From contig NZ_FZOT01000002.1 in assembly GCF_900188095.1 (NCBI RefSeq), positions 124,001 to 188,000 of the forward strand: DNA of 64,000 nt, given 5' to 3'. Positions 33,822 to 42,608 of the stretch are shown one piece after another. Within the stretch, counting starts at the first letter, position 1; the number at the start of each line of letters is the position of its first letter. This DNA comes from Noviherbaspirillum humi (GTDB lineage: Bacteria; Pseudomonadota; Gammaproteobacteria; Burkholderiales; Burkholderiaceae_D). The notes beneath the pieces are model-generated. The model saw only the letters and a program-made list of their open reading frames with translations. It ran no database searches and was not told the DNA's origin. Made by a program: the position numbers and the translations under genes.

Positions 33822-35731
33822 CTAGTTGCACATCGTCGCGCCGCCGCAGCTGACATAGTTCGACGACACGCCCACGTCTTCCCGGGTGCGGCCGTACAGG
33901 CTGATCTGCTTGTAGCTGGAAGCGCCGGTCGGCGTGCTGCTCAGCGTCAGGTCGATGCTGCGCTGGCCAACCAGGATCTCGTCGTGCGCTGCCCTTCCCA
34001 TGCCCGAGCAGTTAGAACTGGTGCAGAAGGTCACGTCCTTGCCGGACACCGCGCCATTGCGCGCCCAGCTGGCGCTGAACACGGCGGTTTCGCCGCTGTA
34101 CTTCACCAGGGCCTGTTTCGTCTTGCTTTCCAGTTCCAGCCAAGGGAAAGATGGCAGCGCCGCGAATTTCGGCGGCACGCCGTCGACGCGCTTGATCACC
34201 GACACCGGCGTGCCGGTGGCCGCCACGTTGTTGTACAGCTCGATCTTCACCTTGCGGCCGCGGCGATAGAAGTTGTCGATCAGGCTGTCGCCGGCCTGAG
34301 CATCGGCCCCGTTGTCGCCGAGCGATAGCCAGGACGCCCCGCAGGAGGAACCGGTGACGGCCAGGCGCGGCTTCTCGCTGGCTTGCGCCGCCTGGGTGAT
34401 GCAGGCATCGCTCAGCGTCAGGCTGACCAGCGGCGTGGCTTCCCAGCCGGAGTTGTCGAGATTGCGCTGGAAGACCTTGGCGGCCCGGATGCCGGTGCTG
34501 CTGTTGCCGTCGCTGCCGGCGATGTCGAAGGTCAGCGCCCGGGTATAGGTGGCGGTCGATGCCGGATCGACGCCCGGCAGATCGAGGCGCACGGTGCGCT
34601 GCACCGCCGAGCCGATATGGATCTCATACGGCGACGACCGTCCGAGCAGCTTCCAGTCGGCGCCCGGCCGCAGCACCACGGCGAGTTCCGCGCCCTCGAA
34701 GGCCTGGCTGCCCTTGACCATGGAAAAGCCGACCTCGCAAGTCTTGGCGCTCGGATCGGTGGAGAAATCGCAGTCGCGCAGCACCGGATCGATGACCTTC
34801 CCGCCGAGCAGGTTGTTCATGCTCGCGAACTGGCAGAACGCGGCCGCCGCAGTCGACTTGTTCAGCGCTCCGCCGCCGATGTCGAGCGAGAACTGGTCGT
34901 CGAAGATGCCGGCGCCCGCCATGCGCGAAACGCAGGTCTCGAGACTGGAGGCGCCGATGGCGTAGTTCATCCCGCCGACGAAGACGCGGGAAATGCCGCG
35001 CAGGTCGGTATCCATTCCGGCATCGGCAGTCACCGCGCCGGTGGCGCTGTCCTGGTCGAGGTAGGCACTGCCGGCGCCGATGCGCCCCTCGAGCTGGACG
35101 AAGGTCTTGCCGGTGGCGCCGTCGAGCTCGGTGCTGACCTGACCGCATCCAGCAGCTTGTCCATGCCGGTGCGGTCGGCGCTGAAGGCGGTGGTGGCGAA
35201 GTCGGCATCGGCGATGCCGGCCTTGCTCGCCAGGTCGCCGAGCGCCGTCTTCAGCTTGGCCGCCTGGGCCTTGATGCTGTCCGCAGACGGCAAGGCAGCG
35301 GCGCCGTCGAACAGCACCGACGGGTCTTGCCCCACGGCCAGCGCCAGCGCGGCATGGGTGAGCGGCGTGACATTGGCGGTGCCCGCGTCCTGCACCACGG
35401 AGTACAGGCAGGTGTAGTTGGCGCCGACCAGGCCGCAGGATTGGATCGTGAACGGCGGCGTCATGCCCGCCACCGGGAGGTTGCCGTAGCTGCCGTCGTC
35501 CGCCGCGCTGGCGGTCGCGGTCTGGCCGTTGGCATCCCTGACCGTGATCGTGGCATCGAGCATCGGGGCACCGACCGCCACCGTGCCCGACAGCGTGCTG
35601 CCCGAGCCGGCCGCGGGCGTGTCAGCCTGGCTGACCGCGCCGCCACCGCCGCTGCAGGCGCCCAGCAGGGCAACGATCGCGGCGATCAAGGGCAGCGTGG
35701 CGTTGCGGGTATTCGGCCTGTAGGCTCCCAT
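33822..35731 (-). pseudogene. Large lipoprotein gene split by a one-base frameshift
   Basis: Two consecutive reading frames on the minus strand together encode one protein of about 636 residues. The first frame starts at ATG 35731 (AGGAG upstream) with a lipoprotein signal, lipobox LLGAC near residue 26, a Gly/Ser-rich linker and a carboxypeptidase-regulatory-like segment (GTVAVGAPMLDATITVRDANG). It reads sensibly to DAV at 35143-35141. The frame then turns into Ser/Pro/Arg-rich nonsense and stops at 35030. The other frame reads VSTELDGATGKTFVQLEGR from 35138 onward and continues to 33822. Only two bases lie between the two good parts, so a single base appears lost from a Lys-like codon. The downstream half has beta-rich repeats and several Cys; no family was recognised. 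It may be a true pseudogene or an assembly error. Confidence 0.7.
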
Positions 35732-35876
35732 GACATCTCCTATTCAATAAAAGCAAAATGATCGATGAATCCGTGGACGAGAAACTGCACTGATGGAGGA
35801 AGACATGGAATCGATTCTAACGGCAGGAAATTTCCGTGTGGAAAAACCGTTGTCATTCTGGCCTTGCGCTGCGGCC

Positions 35877-35911
35877 AAGAAAAAAGCCCGCGCGGGTGGC
35901 CGGGCGGGCTT
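35877..35911 (-). terminator. Terminator downstream of dcd
   Basis: Read on the minus strand, AAGCCCGC pairs with GCGGGCTT around a GC-rich loop and is followed by TTTTC. It lies 50 bases after the dcd stop. Confidence 0.75.
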
Positions 35912-35960
35912 GATGAGGTTCGGCAGACTGGCTGCCGGAACGTTTTTCAACGCGGGATGA

Positions 35961-36527
35961 TCAGGTCTTGGGCAGGGTCACGCCATGCTGACCCTGGTAC
36001 TTGCCGCCGCGGTCCTTGTAGGAGATTTCACAGACTTCGTCGCTCTCGAAGAACAGAACCTGGGCGCAGCCTTCGCCGGCATAGATCTTCGCCGGCAGCG
36101 GCGTGGTGTTGGAGAACTCCAGCGTCACATAACCTTCCCATTCCGGCTCGAAGGGCGTGACGTTGACGATGATGCCGCAGCGCGCATAGGTCGACTTGCC
36201 GAGGCAGATGGTGAGCACGTTGCGCGGAATGCGGAAATACTCGACGGTGCGCGCCAGGGCGAAGGAGTTGGGCGGGATGATGCAGACATCGCCCTTGAAG
36301 TCGACGAAGGATTTCTCGTCGAAGTTCTTGGGATCGACGATGGTGCTGTTGATGTTGGTGAAGATCTTGAATTCGTTGGCGCAGCGGATATCGTAGCCGT
36401 AGGACGAGGTGCCGTAGCTGACGATCTTCTGGCCGTCCGAGGCGCGGACCTGGCTGGGCTCGAAGGGTTCGATCATGCCGTGTTCCTGGGCCATGCGGCG
36501 GATCCAGCGGTCGGATTTGATGCTCAT
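35961..36527 (-). CDS. dcd: dCTP deaminase
   Basis: A 188-residue enzyme that converts dCTP to dUTP, feeding dTMP synthesis. Conserved segments are [78 protein letters not shown] with the catalytic Glu in TLEFSN, and a C-terminal [10 protein letters not shown]. Length is typical. It is a single gene with its own terminator. Confidence 0.97.
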   Translation of the reverse strand: MSIKSDRWIRRMAQEHGMIEPFEPSQVRASDGQKIVSYGTSSYGYDIRCANEFKIFTNINSTIVDPKNFDEKSFVDFKGDVCIIPPNSFALARTVEYFRIPRNVLTICLGKSTYARCGIIVNVTPFEPEWEGYVTLEFSNTTPLPAKIYAGEGCAQVLFFESDEVCEISYKDRGGKYQGQHGVTLPKT

Positions 36528-36681
36528 GTTGTGGCGCTTTCCGGGTGGGGTTCGGGGTTGCGGCGCCCCGCCGGACTGCGGATCGGTGCTTGCCTCTGGT
36601 CAACCCATGATGCGCTGCGATTGTACGCGAATTCCCCCGGCGCTTCTAACCTTGCGCGCCACACCGCTCCGCCCGCACGGC

Positions 36682-37974
36682 TCAGCGGGCGTGCGACTGC
36701 CGCTGCCCGGTGCAGGCCCGGTAAGCATCCGCCAGCAGGCTCGGGTCGTGCAGCAGACGATCCTTCCACTCGCCCAGCGCGATGCGGCGCTGGATCAGCT
36801 CGCGCAGCACCCCGGCGTGATCGGACAGGCCGACCGCATTCGAGCCGACCAGCACGTCCTTGCCGAATTCCAGCCGCAGATAGCGGAAGTTGCGCTCATC
36901 CGACATTTCCACCCACTGCCCGCCCGAGACGCCGCGCCAGTGGCCGAAGGAGGCCAGCGGCAGGCCGAGCAGTTCCATCATGTCCACCTGCCGCACCCGG
37001 TGCTGGGTGGCGTGGCGGCCGGTCATGTTGAGCCCGGCGCAGCGCGCCTGCTCCACCGCATTCCATTGCATGGCGGAGATCACCGTGCGGCCCAGTTCGC
37101 TGTCGAACACCTCGGCGCAGTCGCCGGCGGCGAAGATGCCCGGCACGCTGGTCTGCATGCGGTCGTCCACCAGGATGCCGCTGGCGCAGCGGATGCCGCT
37201 CTCCTGCAGGAACGCGGTGTTGGGCGCATGGCCGGTGGCATGGATGATGACGTCCGCCTGCACCACCTCGCCGCTGGAGAGCCATGCCGCCAGCGGCGCA
37301 GACGGCGGCACCGGCAACTGCGTGCCGTCGGAACTGGCCGCGATGGCCCGCACCCGGGTGCCGGTGACGACCCGGATGCCCTTGGTCTGGCACCATTGCC
37401 GGACGACGCGGCTGGCGCCCTCGCCGATCAGGTGCGGCATCATGCGCATGCCCTTCTCCACCACCGTCAGTTCCACGCCGCGCGCCGCCAGGGCCTGCAT
37501 CAGCACGCAGCCGATGTAGCCGGCGCCGATCAGCACCACCCGGGCCCGCGGCCGCAGGCGCAGCCGGGCCAGGATGTCGCGCGCATCCTGCATGGTCCAG
37601 CAGGCATGCACGCCCGGCGAACGCAGGCCGGTGATCACCGGCGCCACCGGACGCGCGCCGGTAGCGATCAGCAGGCGGTCGTAGGGCAGCTTGCCGCCAT
37701 CCTCGAACAGCACGCTGTTGGCTTGCGTCTGGATGCGGCGGGCGCGGCCCAGGCGCAGGCGGATGCCGAGGCGGCGGAAATGGTCGGGATGGGTGCGCTG
37801 GCGAAGGTCCTGCTCGCCGATGGCGCCGCTCAGCCATTGCGGCAGGCGCGCCCGCGCGTAAGGCGGCTCCAGTTCATCGCCGACGAGGATGATCTCGTCA
37901 TCCGGCGCATGCTGGCGTATGGTTTCGGCGGCGGTGATGCCGGCGGGCCCGGTACCGAGTATCAAATGCCTCAT
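36682..37974 (-). CDS. FAD/NAD(P)-dependent oxidoreductase, AorC paralogue
   Basis: A 430-residue flavoprotein of the pyridine nucleotide-disulfide reductase class. The FAD-binding motif is LGTGPAGITAAE at the N-terminus, ATGARP near residue 110, the NAD(P) motif is VVLIGAGYIGC near 155, and GIFAAGDCAE near 290 closes the FAD site. It is colinear with the aorC product two genes upstream, with closely similar segments (CWTMQDARDI against CWTLEDARNI; GVELTVVE; VGLSDHAGVLRELIQRRI against VGHTDHVGVMRGLIQQRV), so it is a tandem paralogue. GGGAG precedes ATG 37974. It is the last gene of the aor cluster; it may be an alternative electron-transfer subunit. Confidence 0.88.
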   Translation of the reverse strand: MRHLILGTGPAGITAAETIRQHAPDDEIILVGDELEPPYARARLPQWLSGAIGEQDLRQRTHPDHFRRLGIRLRLGRARRIQTQANSVLFEDGGKLPYDRLLIATGARPVAPVITGLRSPGVHACWTMQDARDILARLRLRPRARVVLIGAGYIGCVLMQALAARGVELTVVEKGMRMMPHLIGEGASRVVRQWCQTKGIRVVTGTRVRAIAASSDGTQLPVPPSAPLAAWLSSGEVVQADVIIHATGHAPNTAFLQESGIRCASGILVDDRMQTSVPGIFAAGDCAEVFDSELGRTVISAMQWNAVEQARCAGLNMTGRHATQHRVRQVDMMELLGLPLASFGHWRGVSGGQWVEMSDERNFRYLRLEFGKDVLVGSNAVGLSDHAGVLRELIQRRIALGEWKDRLLHDPSLLADAYRACTGQRQSHAR

Positions 37975-38142
37975 GCCGCCCGCTCCCGTTCCTGCCGTTG
38001 AATCCGGTACTCCGACATTGCTCCTCCCGATGAAGATCACGCCGGTCCAATATAGACGGCAGGGGTGGTTGCAATTTGCACAACGTCAAGCGCGGCCGGC
38101 GGGCCATGCCGGATGGCGCAAACTTCGGGCGGTGAAGCCTGT

Positions 38143-38454
38143 TCAGCCGCCGCCGCGGCGGGTGTAGTGGTCGAAGTAGGCGAGGAAATCCCGGCGCGCC
38201 GCTTCGCTCATGCCGAGGAAGCGGAAGGTCACCGCCAGCACCGGCAATTCGACGCTGGCGATGCGGCGCGGCGGCCGGAGGTCGAGGTGAATTTCGACGA
38301 TGCCCGCGCCGGTGCTCACCCGGTGCAGGTTGCCGGCGGACTCGATGGCGGCATGGCGGATGGCGCCGGGCAGCCAGCGCTCGAACTCGGCGCGGGTGCA
38401 GCCCATTTCCCGGCTGAGTTGGGTCACGCCTGACGGATCGGCGGCATCGGGCAT
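38143..38454 (-). CDS. Unknown 103-residue protein in the aor cluster
   Basis: A small soluble protein with no recognised family. A helical N-terminal half (about 8-50, with LSREMGCTRAEFERWLPGAI) is followed by a beta-rich part (about 52-85; GIVEIHLDLRPPRRIASVELPVLAVTFRF) and a C-terminal helix (MSEAARRDFLAYFDHYTRRGGG). It ends in three glycines, reminiscent of, but not equivalent to, the MoaD tail. ATG 38454 was chosen; a TTG at 38487 overlapping the moaD stop would add 11 residues. The position between the MoaD-like gene and the second flavoprotein gene suggests a role in cofactor insertion or in this enzyme's assembly. Confidence 0.65.
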   Translation of the reverse strand: MPDAADPSGVTQLSREMGCTRAEFERWLPGAIRHAAIESAGNLHRVSTGAGIVEIHLDLRPPRRIASVELPVLAVTFRFLGMSEAARRDFLAYFDHYTRRGGG

Positions 38455-38483
38455 GGAAAGGCGGATGGGAGAAACAAAACGGG

Positions 38484-38735
38484 TCAACCTCCGGCGACCG
38501 GCGGCCAGATCGCGAGCGTATCGCCGTCGACCAGCGCGCGCGCCATGCGTTCCTCGGGCGCGACGTAGACGCCGTTGACCAGCACCAGGTGCACCAGCTT
38601 CTCCGGCAGGTTGAAACGCGCGACCAGGCTGCCGATGGTGGTGGCGGGATCGACTTCCAGCTCGACCGCGTTGTACTGGCGCTCGGCCGGGAGGTAATCG
38701 GTCAGGGTGGCGAAGAGTTTGAAGGTGATTTTCAT
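38484..38735 (-). CDS. MoaD/ThiS-family sulfur carrier protein
   Basis: An 83-residue beta-grasp protein with the C-terminal Gly-Gly (WPPVAGG) that is adenylated and thiocarboxylated to deliver sulfur for molybdopterin/tungstopterin synthesis. MKITFKLFATLTDYLP, LVNGVYVAPEERMARALVDGDTLAIWPPVAGG are family-typical. Its place inside the aor cluster suggests it serves the pterin cofactor of the aldehyde oxidoreductase; a MoaD-like gene is also present in the aor operon of Aromatoleum aromaticum. ATG 38735 was chosen because upstream in-frame sequence is not protein-like. Confidence 0.88.
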   Translation of the reverse strand: MKITFKLFATLTDYLPAERQYNAVELEVDPATTIGSLVARFNLPEKLVHLVLVNGVYVAPEERMARALVDGDTLAIWPPVAGG

Positions 38736-38841
38736 GTTCGGTCGGAAAGGCGAACCCCGCGGCATCGGCCGCGCCATTCTACCCTTGCCGGCAGAAGCTG
38801 GAACGCGTTGCGAACCGTCCCGGCCTGGTTCGCAAGCGGTC

Positions 38842-40104
38842 TCAGGCTCGCTGCCAGGCATGCTGCTGCTGCGAGCAGGCGATGTAGGCTTCCATCAGCC
38901 GGGTCGGATCCTCGATCAGCTTCTGCTTCCAGTCGCCGAGCTTGACCCGTTGCTGGATCAGGCCGCGCATCACGCCCACATGGTCGGTATGGCCGACCGA
39001 ATTGGAGCCGATCAGCACGTCGCCGTCGAAAGCCAGTTCCAGGTACTTGAAATTCCCGGTATCCGCCAGTTCGATCTTCTCGCCGTTCGGCACGCCTTCC
39101 CAGGAGCCAAATGAGGTGGAGATCAGGCCCAGCGTGTCCAGCACGTTGATGGTGGTGACGTCGAACTTGCGCAGGTTCTTGCCGGCCATGTTCATGCCGG
39201 CGCAATAGGCCTGGTCCGCGGCGTTGGGCTGGATCGCCGACACCACCGTCTTGCCGCTGGCGAAGTCGAAGGCTTCGGCGCAGTCGCCCGCGGCGTAGAC
39301 GCCCGGCACATTGGTCTGCATCGCCGAATCCACCAGGATGCCGCGGCCGATGTCGATGCCGCTGCCCTGCAGGAAGCCGATGTTGGGCTTGACGCCGGTG
39401 GCGGAGATGACGAGGTCGGCATCCAGCGCCTCGCCATTGGACAGCCTGACCTTCATCGGCGCGCCGATGCCGTCCCCGATGGCCTGCACGCTGGTGCCGG
39501 TGAAGACCTTCACGCCCTTCTTCTCGCACCACTGCTTGATCATGCTGCCGGCGCCCGCGCCCATCATGCGCGGCACCATGCGGTCGCCCATCTCGACCAC
39601 GGTGAGTTCGATGCCGCGCATGGCCAGCGCTTCCATGATGATGCAGCCGATGAAGCCGGCGCCCATCTGGATCACCCTGGCGCCCGGCTTGGCCAGCTTC
39701 ATGATGTTGCGCGCATCCTCCAGCGTCCAGCAATGGTGGACGTTCGCATGGTCGATGCCGGCGACCGGCGGCTTGACCGGCACCGAGCCGGTGGCCAGCA
39801 GCAGGCGGTCGTAATCGATGGTGCCGCCGTCTTCCAGCGTCACCTTTCGGGCAGCGGTGTCGATTTTCGAAGCGCGGCCGCTGCGCTGCTCGATGCGCAG
39901 ATGCTGGAAATGCCCCGCGTTCTTGCGCAGGTAGGTGCCGCTCTCGTCGATGTTGCCGACCAGGAGATACGGAATCGCCATGCGCGAGTAGGACGGCTCG
40001 GGCTCGTCGCCGAGCATCACGATCTCGTCATGCGGCGCGTTCTTGCGGATGGTTTCCGCGGCAATGACGCCCGAAGGCCCATTGCCGATGATCAGATGTC
40101 TCAT
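38842..40104 (-). CDS. aorC: Aldehyde oxidoreductase FAD subunit AorC-like
   Basis: A 420-residue flavoprotein. FAD motif IGNGPSGVIAAE at residues 6-17, ATGSVP near 108, second dinucleotide motif VIQMGAGFIGC near 150, and GVYAAGDCAEAF near 290. It would couple the Fe-S chain of the tungsten/molybdenum aldehyde oxidoreductase to NAD(P). It follows aorB by 84 bases on the same strand; the order AorA-AorB-AorC matches the characterised NAD-linked enzyme from Aromatoleum aromaticum. A paralogue lies at the end of the cluster. Confidence 0.88.
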   Translation of the reverse strand: MRHLIIGNGPSGVIAAETIRKNAPHDEIVMLGDEPEPSYSRMAIPYLLVGNIDESGTYLRKNAGHFQHLRIEQRSGRASKIDTAARKVTLEDGGTIDYDRLLLATGSVPVKPPVAGIDHANVHHCWTLEDARNIMKLAKPGARVIQMGAGFIGCIIMEALAMRGIELTVVEMGDRMVPRMMGAGAGSMIKQWCEKKGVKVFTGTSVQAIGDGIGAPMKVRLSNGEALDADLVISATGVKPNIGFLQGSGIDIGRGILVDSAMQTNVPGVYAAGDCAEAFDFASGKTVVSAIQPNAADQAYCAGMNMAGKNLRKFDVTTINVLDTLGLISTSFGSWEGVPNGEKIELADTGNFKYLELAFDGDVLIGSNSVGHTDHVGVMRGLIQQRVKLGDWKQKLIEDPTRLMEAYIACSQQQHAWQRA

Positions 40105-40188
40105 CGGAGTCTTCCTGCTGCAGCGTTGATGGTCGCCGGCGGCGGGCCGCGCCTGTGTCGAGGCGAGACCCGCCGCCTGCCGCCTTTC

Positions 40189-42036
40189 TCACAGGGACAG
40201 GCGTTCCCGCGTCGCCGGGGTCAACTGGCCATCCTCTGTCCAGCCGCGGATGCGGTAATACTCCGGCAGCATCTTGTCGAGCCCGTTGACCATGCCCTTG
40301 GCCGGACCGGTCTTGGCCGGCTCGGTCAGCAGCCGCTTCGGCAGGGTGTCGTCCTTGCTGGTAAAGCCGGCGCGATTGTTGAAGTCGCGCTCCAGGTTCC
40401 AGATGCGCTCGCCGATCAGGCCCAGTTGTTCCATCGTGAAGGATTCGTCGCAGGCGGCCTGCAACTGCGGCTGCAGGTCGGCCATGGTCCAGGCGAAGGT
40501 GGTGAACACGCACACGCCGGCCGAGTCGAACACCGCCGTCGCGTCCTGGAAGGCCTTCACCAGTTCCGGCTTGCCGTCGGTGACCAGCGGGTCGGTCTTC
40601 ACCGGGATGCCGAGCACTTCGGAAGCCACGGTGTAGCTGCGCAGATGGCAGGCGCCGCGGTTGGAGGTGGCGTAGGTCAGGCCCATGCCCTGGATGCCGC
40701 GCGAATCGTAGGCCGGGAATTCCTGGCCCTTCACGCTCATCGACAGCTCCGGATGGCCGTACTTGGCGCACAGGCGCTTGGAACCCAGGCCGATCTCCTT
40801 GCCGAAGCCTTCGCCGCGGGCGGTGATCTCGGTCAGGTAGGTCAAGGCCTTGGCGCTGCCGAACGGCGCTTCGATGCCGATCTGCTCCTTGGTCAGCACG
40901 CCCATCTCGTACAGCTCCATCACCGCGCCGACGGTGGCGCCGAAGGAGATCGGGTCCATGCCATCTTCGTTGCAGAGGAAGTTGGCGTAAGTCAGCGCTT
41001 CCAGGTCGTTGACGCCGTTGGCATTGCCCAGGGCCCAGGCCGCTTCGTATTCCAGGCCGCCGGAGGCGCCCCAGTACTGCGGCCGGTTCTGCACGGTGTA
41101 GTGGGTCTCGTCGATCTTGGAGATGCGGCCGCAGGCGATGGTGCAGCCGAAGCAGGCCTGGTTGGTCACTAGGTTGGCCTTGCCGTCGGTCGGGCGCGGC
41201 TCATGCATCTTCTCGCCGGAGATGTCCTTCGCGCCCTCGAACTGGACGTCGCGGTGGTTGCGGGTCGGCGAGGCGCCCATCTCGTTGATGACGTTCATCA
41301 GCACCTGGGTGCCGAACTTCGGCAGGCCCTGGCCGGTCACCGCATTGTCGGCCAGCACCTTCTTGGCGGCGACGGTGGCCTGCATGAAGGCGCGCGGATC
41401 GCGGATGTTGCCCACGCCCCGGGTGCCGCGCACGGCGATGGCCTTCAGGTTCTTGCTGCCCATGACGGTGCCGACGCCGGAGCGGCCGGCGGCGCGGTGC
41501 AGATCGTTCACCACCGCCGCATACAGCACGCCGCTCTCGCCGGCGCGGCCGATGGTGGAAACGCGGATCATCGGATCCTGGTGGTGCGTCTTGATCGCCG
41601 GCTCGGTCTCCCACACCGATTTGCCCCACAGCCAGGAGGCATCCAGCAACTCCGCTCTTTCATCTTCTATGTAGAGGTAGACCGGCTTGGCGGCCTTGCC
41701 TTCGAAGATGATCATGTCCCAGCCGGCGAACTTCAGCTCTGCGCCGAAGTAGCCGCCGGAGTTGGAGCAGGCGATGGCGCCGGTGAGCGCGCCCTTGGTG
41801 ATGACGGAGTAGCGGCCGCCGGTGGAAGCCATGGTGCCGGTCAGCGGGCCGGTGGCCCAGATGATCTTGTTCTCGGGCGACAGCGGCTCGACCTTCGGAT
41901 CGACCTCGCTGACGAAGTATTTGGTGGCGAGGCCGCGCTGGCCGATGTACTCCCTGGCCCATTGCATGTTCAGCGGCTCGGATTTGCAGGTTCCCGCGGT
42001 CAGGTCCACGCGAAGGATTTTTCCAGTCCATCCCAT
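40189..42036 (-). CDS. aorB: Tungsten/molybdenum aldehyde:ferredoxin oxidoreductase, catalytic subunit
   Basis: A 615-residue catalytic subunit of the AOR family, which oxidises aldehydes to carboxylic acids (or reduces acids) at a bis-pterin W or Mo centre. The start MGWTGKILRVDLTAG is the family N-terminus. The [4Fe-4S] ligands are C295, C298 and C302 (ACFGCTIAC) and C509 (SAGVCVF). Pterin-contact segments include GTMASTGGRYSVITKGALTG, RAAGRSGVGTVMGSKNLKAIAVRG and YDSRGIQGMGLTYATSNRGACHLR. AGGAGA precedes ATG 42036. Metal identity is inferred from the family. It has a ferredoxin-type subunit gene just upstream and a flavoprotein gene downstream, suggesting an NAD(P)-linked complex. Confidence 0.93.
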   Translation of the reverse strand: MGWTGKILRVDLTAGTCKSEPLNMQWAREYIGQRGLATKYFVSEVDPKVEPLSPENKIIWATGPLTGTMASTGGRYSVITKGALTGAIACSNSGGYFGAELKFAGWDMIIFEGKAAKPVYLYIEDERAELLDASWLWGKSVWETEPAIKTHHQDPMIRVSTIGRAGESGVLYAAVVNDLHRAAGRSGVGTVMGSKNLKAIAVRGTRGVGNIRDPRAFMQATVAAKKVLADNAVTGQGLPKFGTQVLMNVINEMGASPTRNHRDVQFEGAKDISGEKMHEPRPTDGKANLVTNQACFGCTIACGRISKIDETHYTVQNRPQYWGASGGLEYEAAWALGNANGVNDLEALTYANFLCNEDGMDPISFGATVGAVMELYEMGVLTKEQIGIEAPFGSAKALTYLTEITARGEGFGKEIGLGSKRLCAKYGHPELSMSVKGQEFPAYDSRGIQGMGLTYATSNRGACHLRSYTVASEVLGIPVKTDPLVTDGKPELVKAFQDATAVFDSAGVCVFTTFAWTMADLQPQLQAACDESFTMEQLGLIGERIWNLERDFNNRAGFTSKDDTLPKRLLTEPAKTGPAKGMVNGLDKMLPEYYRIRGWTEDGQLTPATRERLSL

Positions 42037-42058
42037 CTCATTCTCCTCGTCGTTCCGT

Positions 42059-42535
42059 TTAAGCCGCGGCCTCGGTATTGCCCAGCTTGGCGGCCCATTG
42101 CCGCATCTTGTCCAGGCCGGTCCAGTCGGCGTCGACGTAGGTGATGGCGCCGGTCGGGCAGGCCGAGGCACAGGCAGGGTCGCCGCCGCACAGGTCGCAC
42201 TTGTGGACCTTGCCGGTGTCCTGCACGTAGTTCACCGTGCCGAACGGACAAGCGATGGTGCACACCTTGCAGCCGACGCAGACATCCTGGAACACCAGCT
42301 TGGCGCCGGTGGCGGCATCGAGCCTGATGGCATCCACCGGGCAGGCATGCAGGCACCAGGCTTCGGCGCACTGGGTGCAGGTATAAGGGACCTTCTTGCC
42401 GGTGTTGTGGAATTCGAAGACCTTGATCACCGACTTGGAGGGATTGAACATCCCATAGTGCTCGTAGCTGCAGGCCATCTCGCACTGCAGGCAGCCGGTA
42501 CATTTGTCGGGATTGATGTGTAGGGATTTTTGCAT
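42059..42535 (-). CDS. aorA: Aldehyde oxidoreductase Fe-S subunit AorA-like (four [4Fe-4S] clusters)
   Basis: A 158-residue polyferredoxin of the DmsB/HycB type. Four cysteine groups are visible: CTGCLQCEMAC, CTQCAEAWCLHACP, CVGCKVCTIACP and CDLCGGDPACASACP, enough for four [4Fe-4S] clusters that would wire the catalytic subunit to the flavoprotein. There is no Tat signal, so the complex is cytoplasmic. AGGAGAC precedes ATG 42535. It is the first gene of the cluster; aorB starts 22 bases after its stop. Confidence 0.94.
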   Translation of the reverse strand: MQKSLHINPDKCTGCLQCEMACSYEHYGMFNPSKSVIKVFEFHNTGKKVPYTCTQCAEAWCLHACPVDAIRLDAATGAKLVFQDVCVGCKVCTIACPFGTVNYVQDTGKVHKCDLCGGDPACASACPTGAITYVDADWTGLDKMRQWAAKLGNTEAAA

Positions 42536-42588
42536 GTCGTCTCCTGCGAACTGGGTTTCCCGGGCAGTACAAGACCGTGGGACGTACG

Positions 42589-42608
42589 CCGAACTATCTT
42601 ATGTTCGG
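42589..42608. promoter_or_regulatory. Inverted repeat upstream of aorA, candidate operator
   Basis: CCGAAC and GTTCGG are separated by eight bases and lie 54 bases upstream of the aorA start, where a promoter would be expected. No good -35/-10 pair or sigma-54 site was found nearby. Confidence 0.35.
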
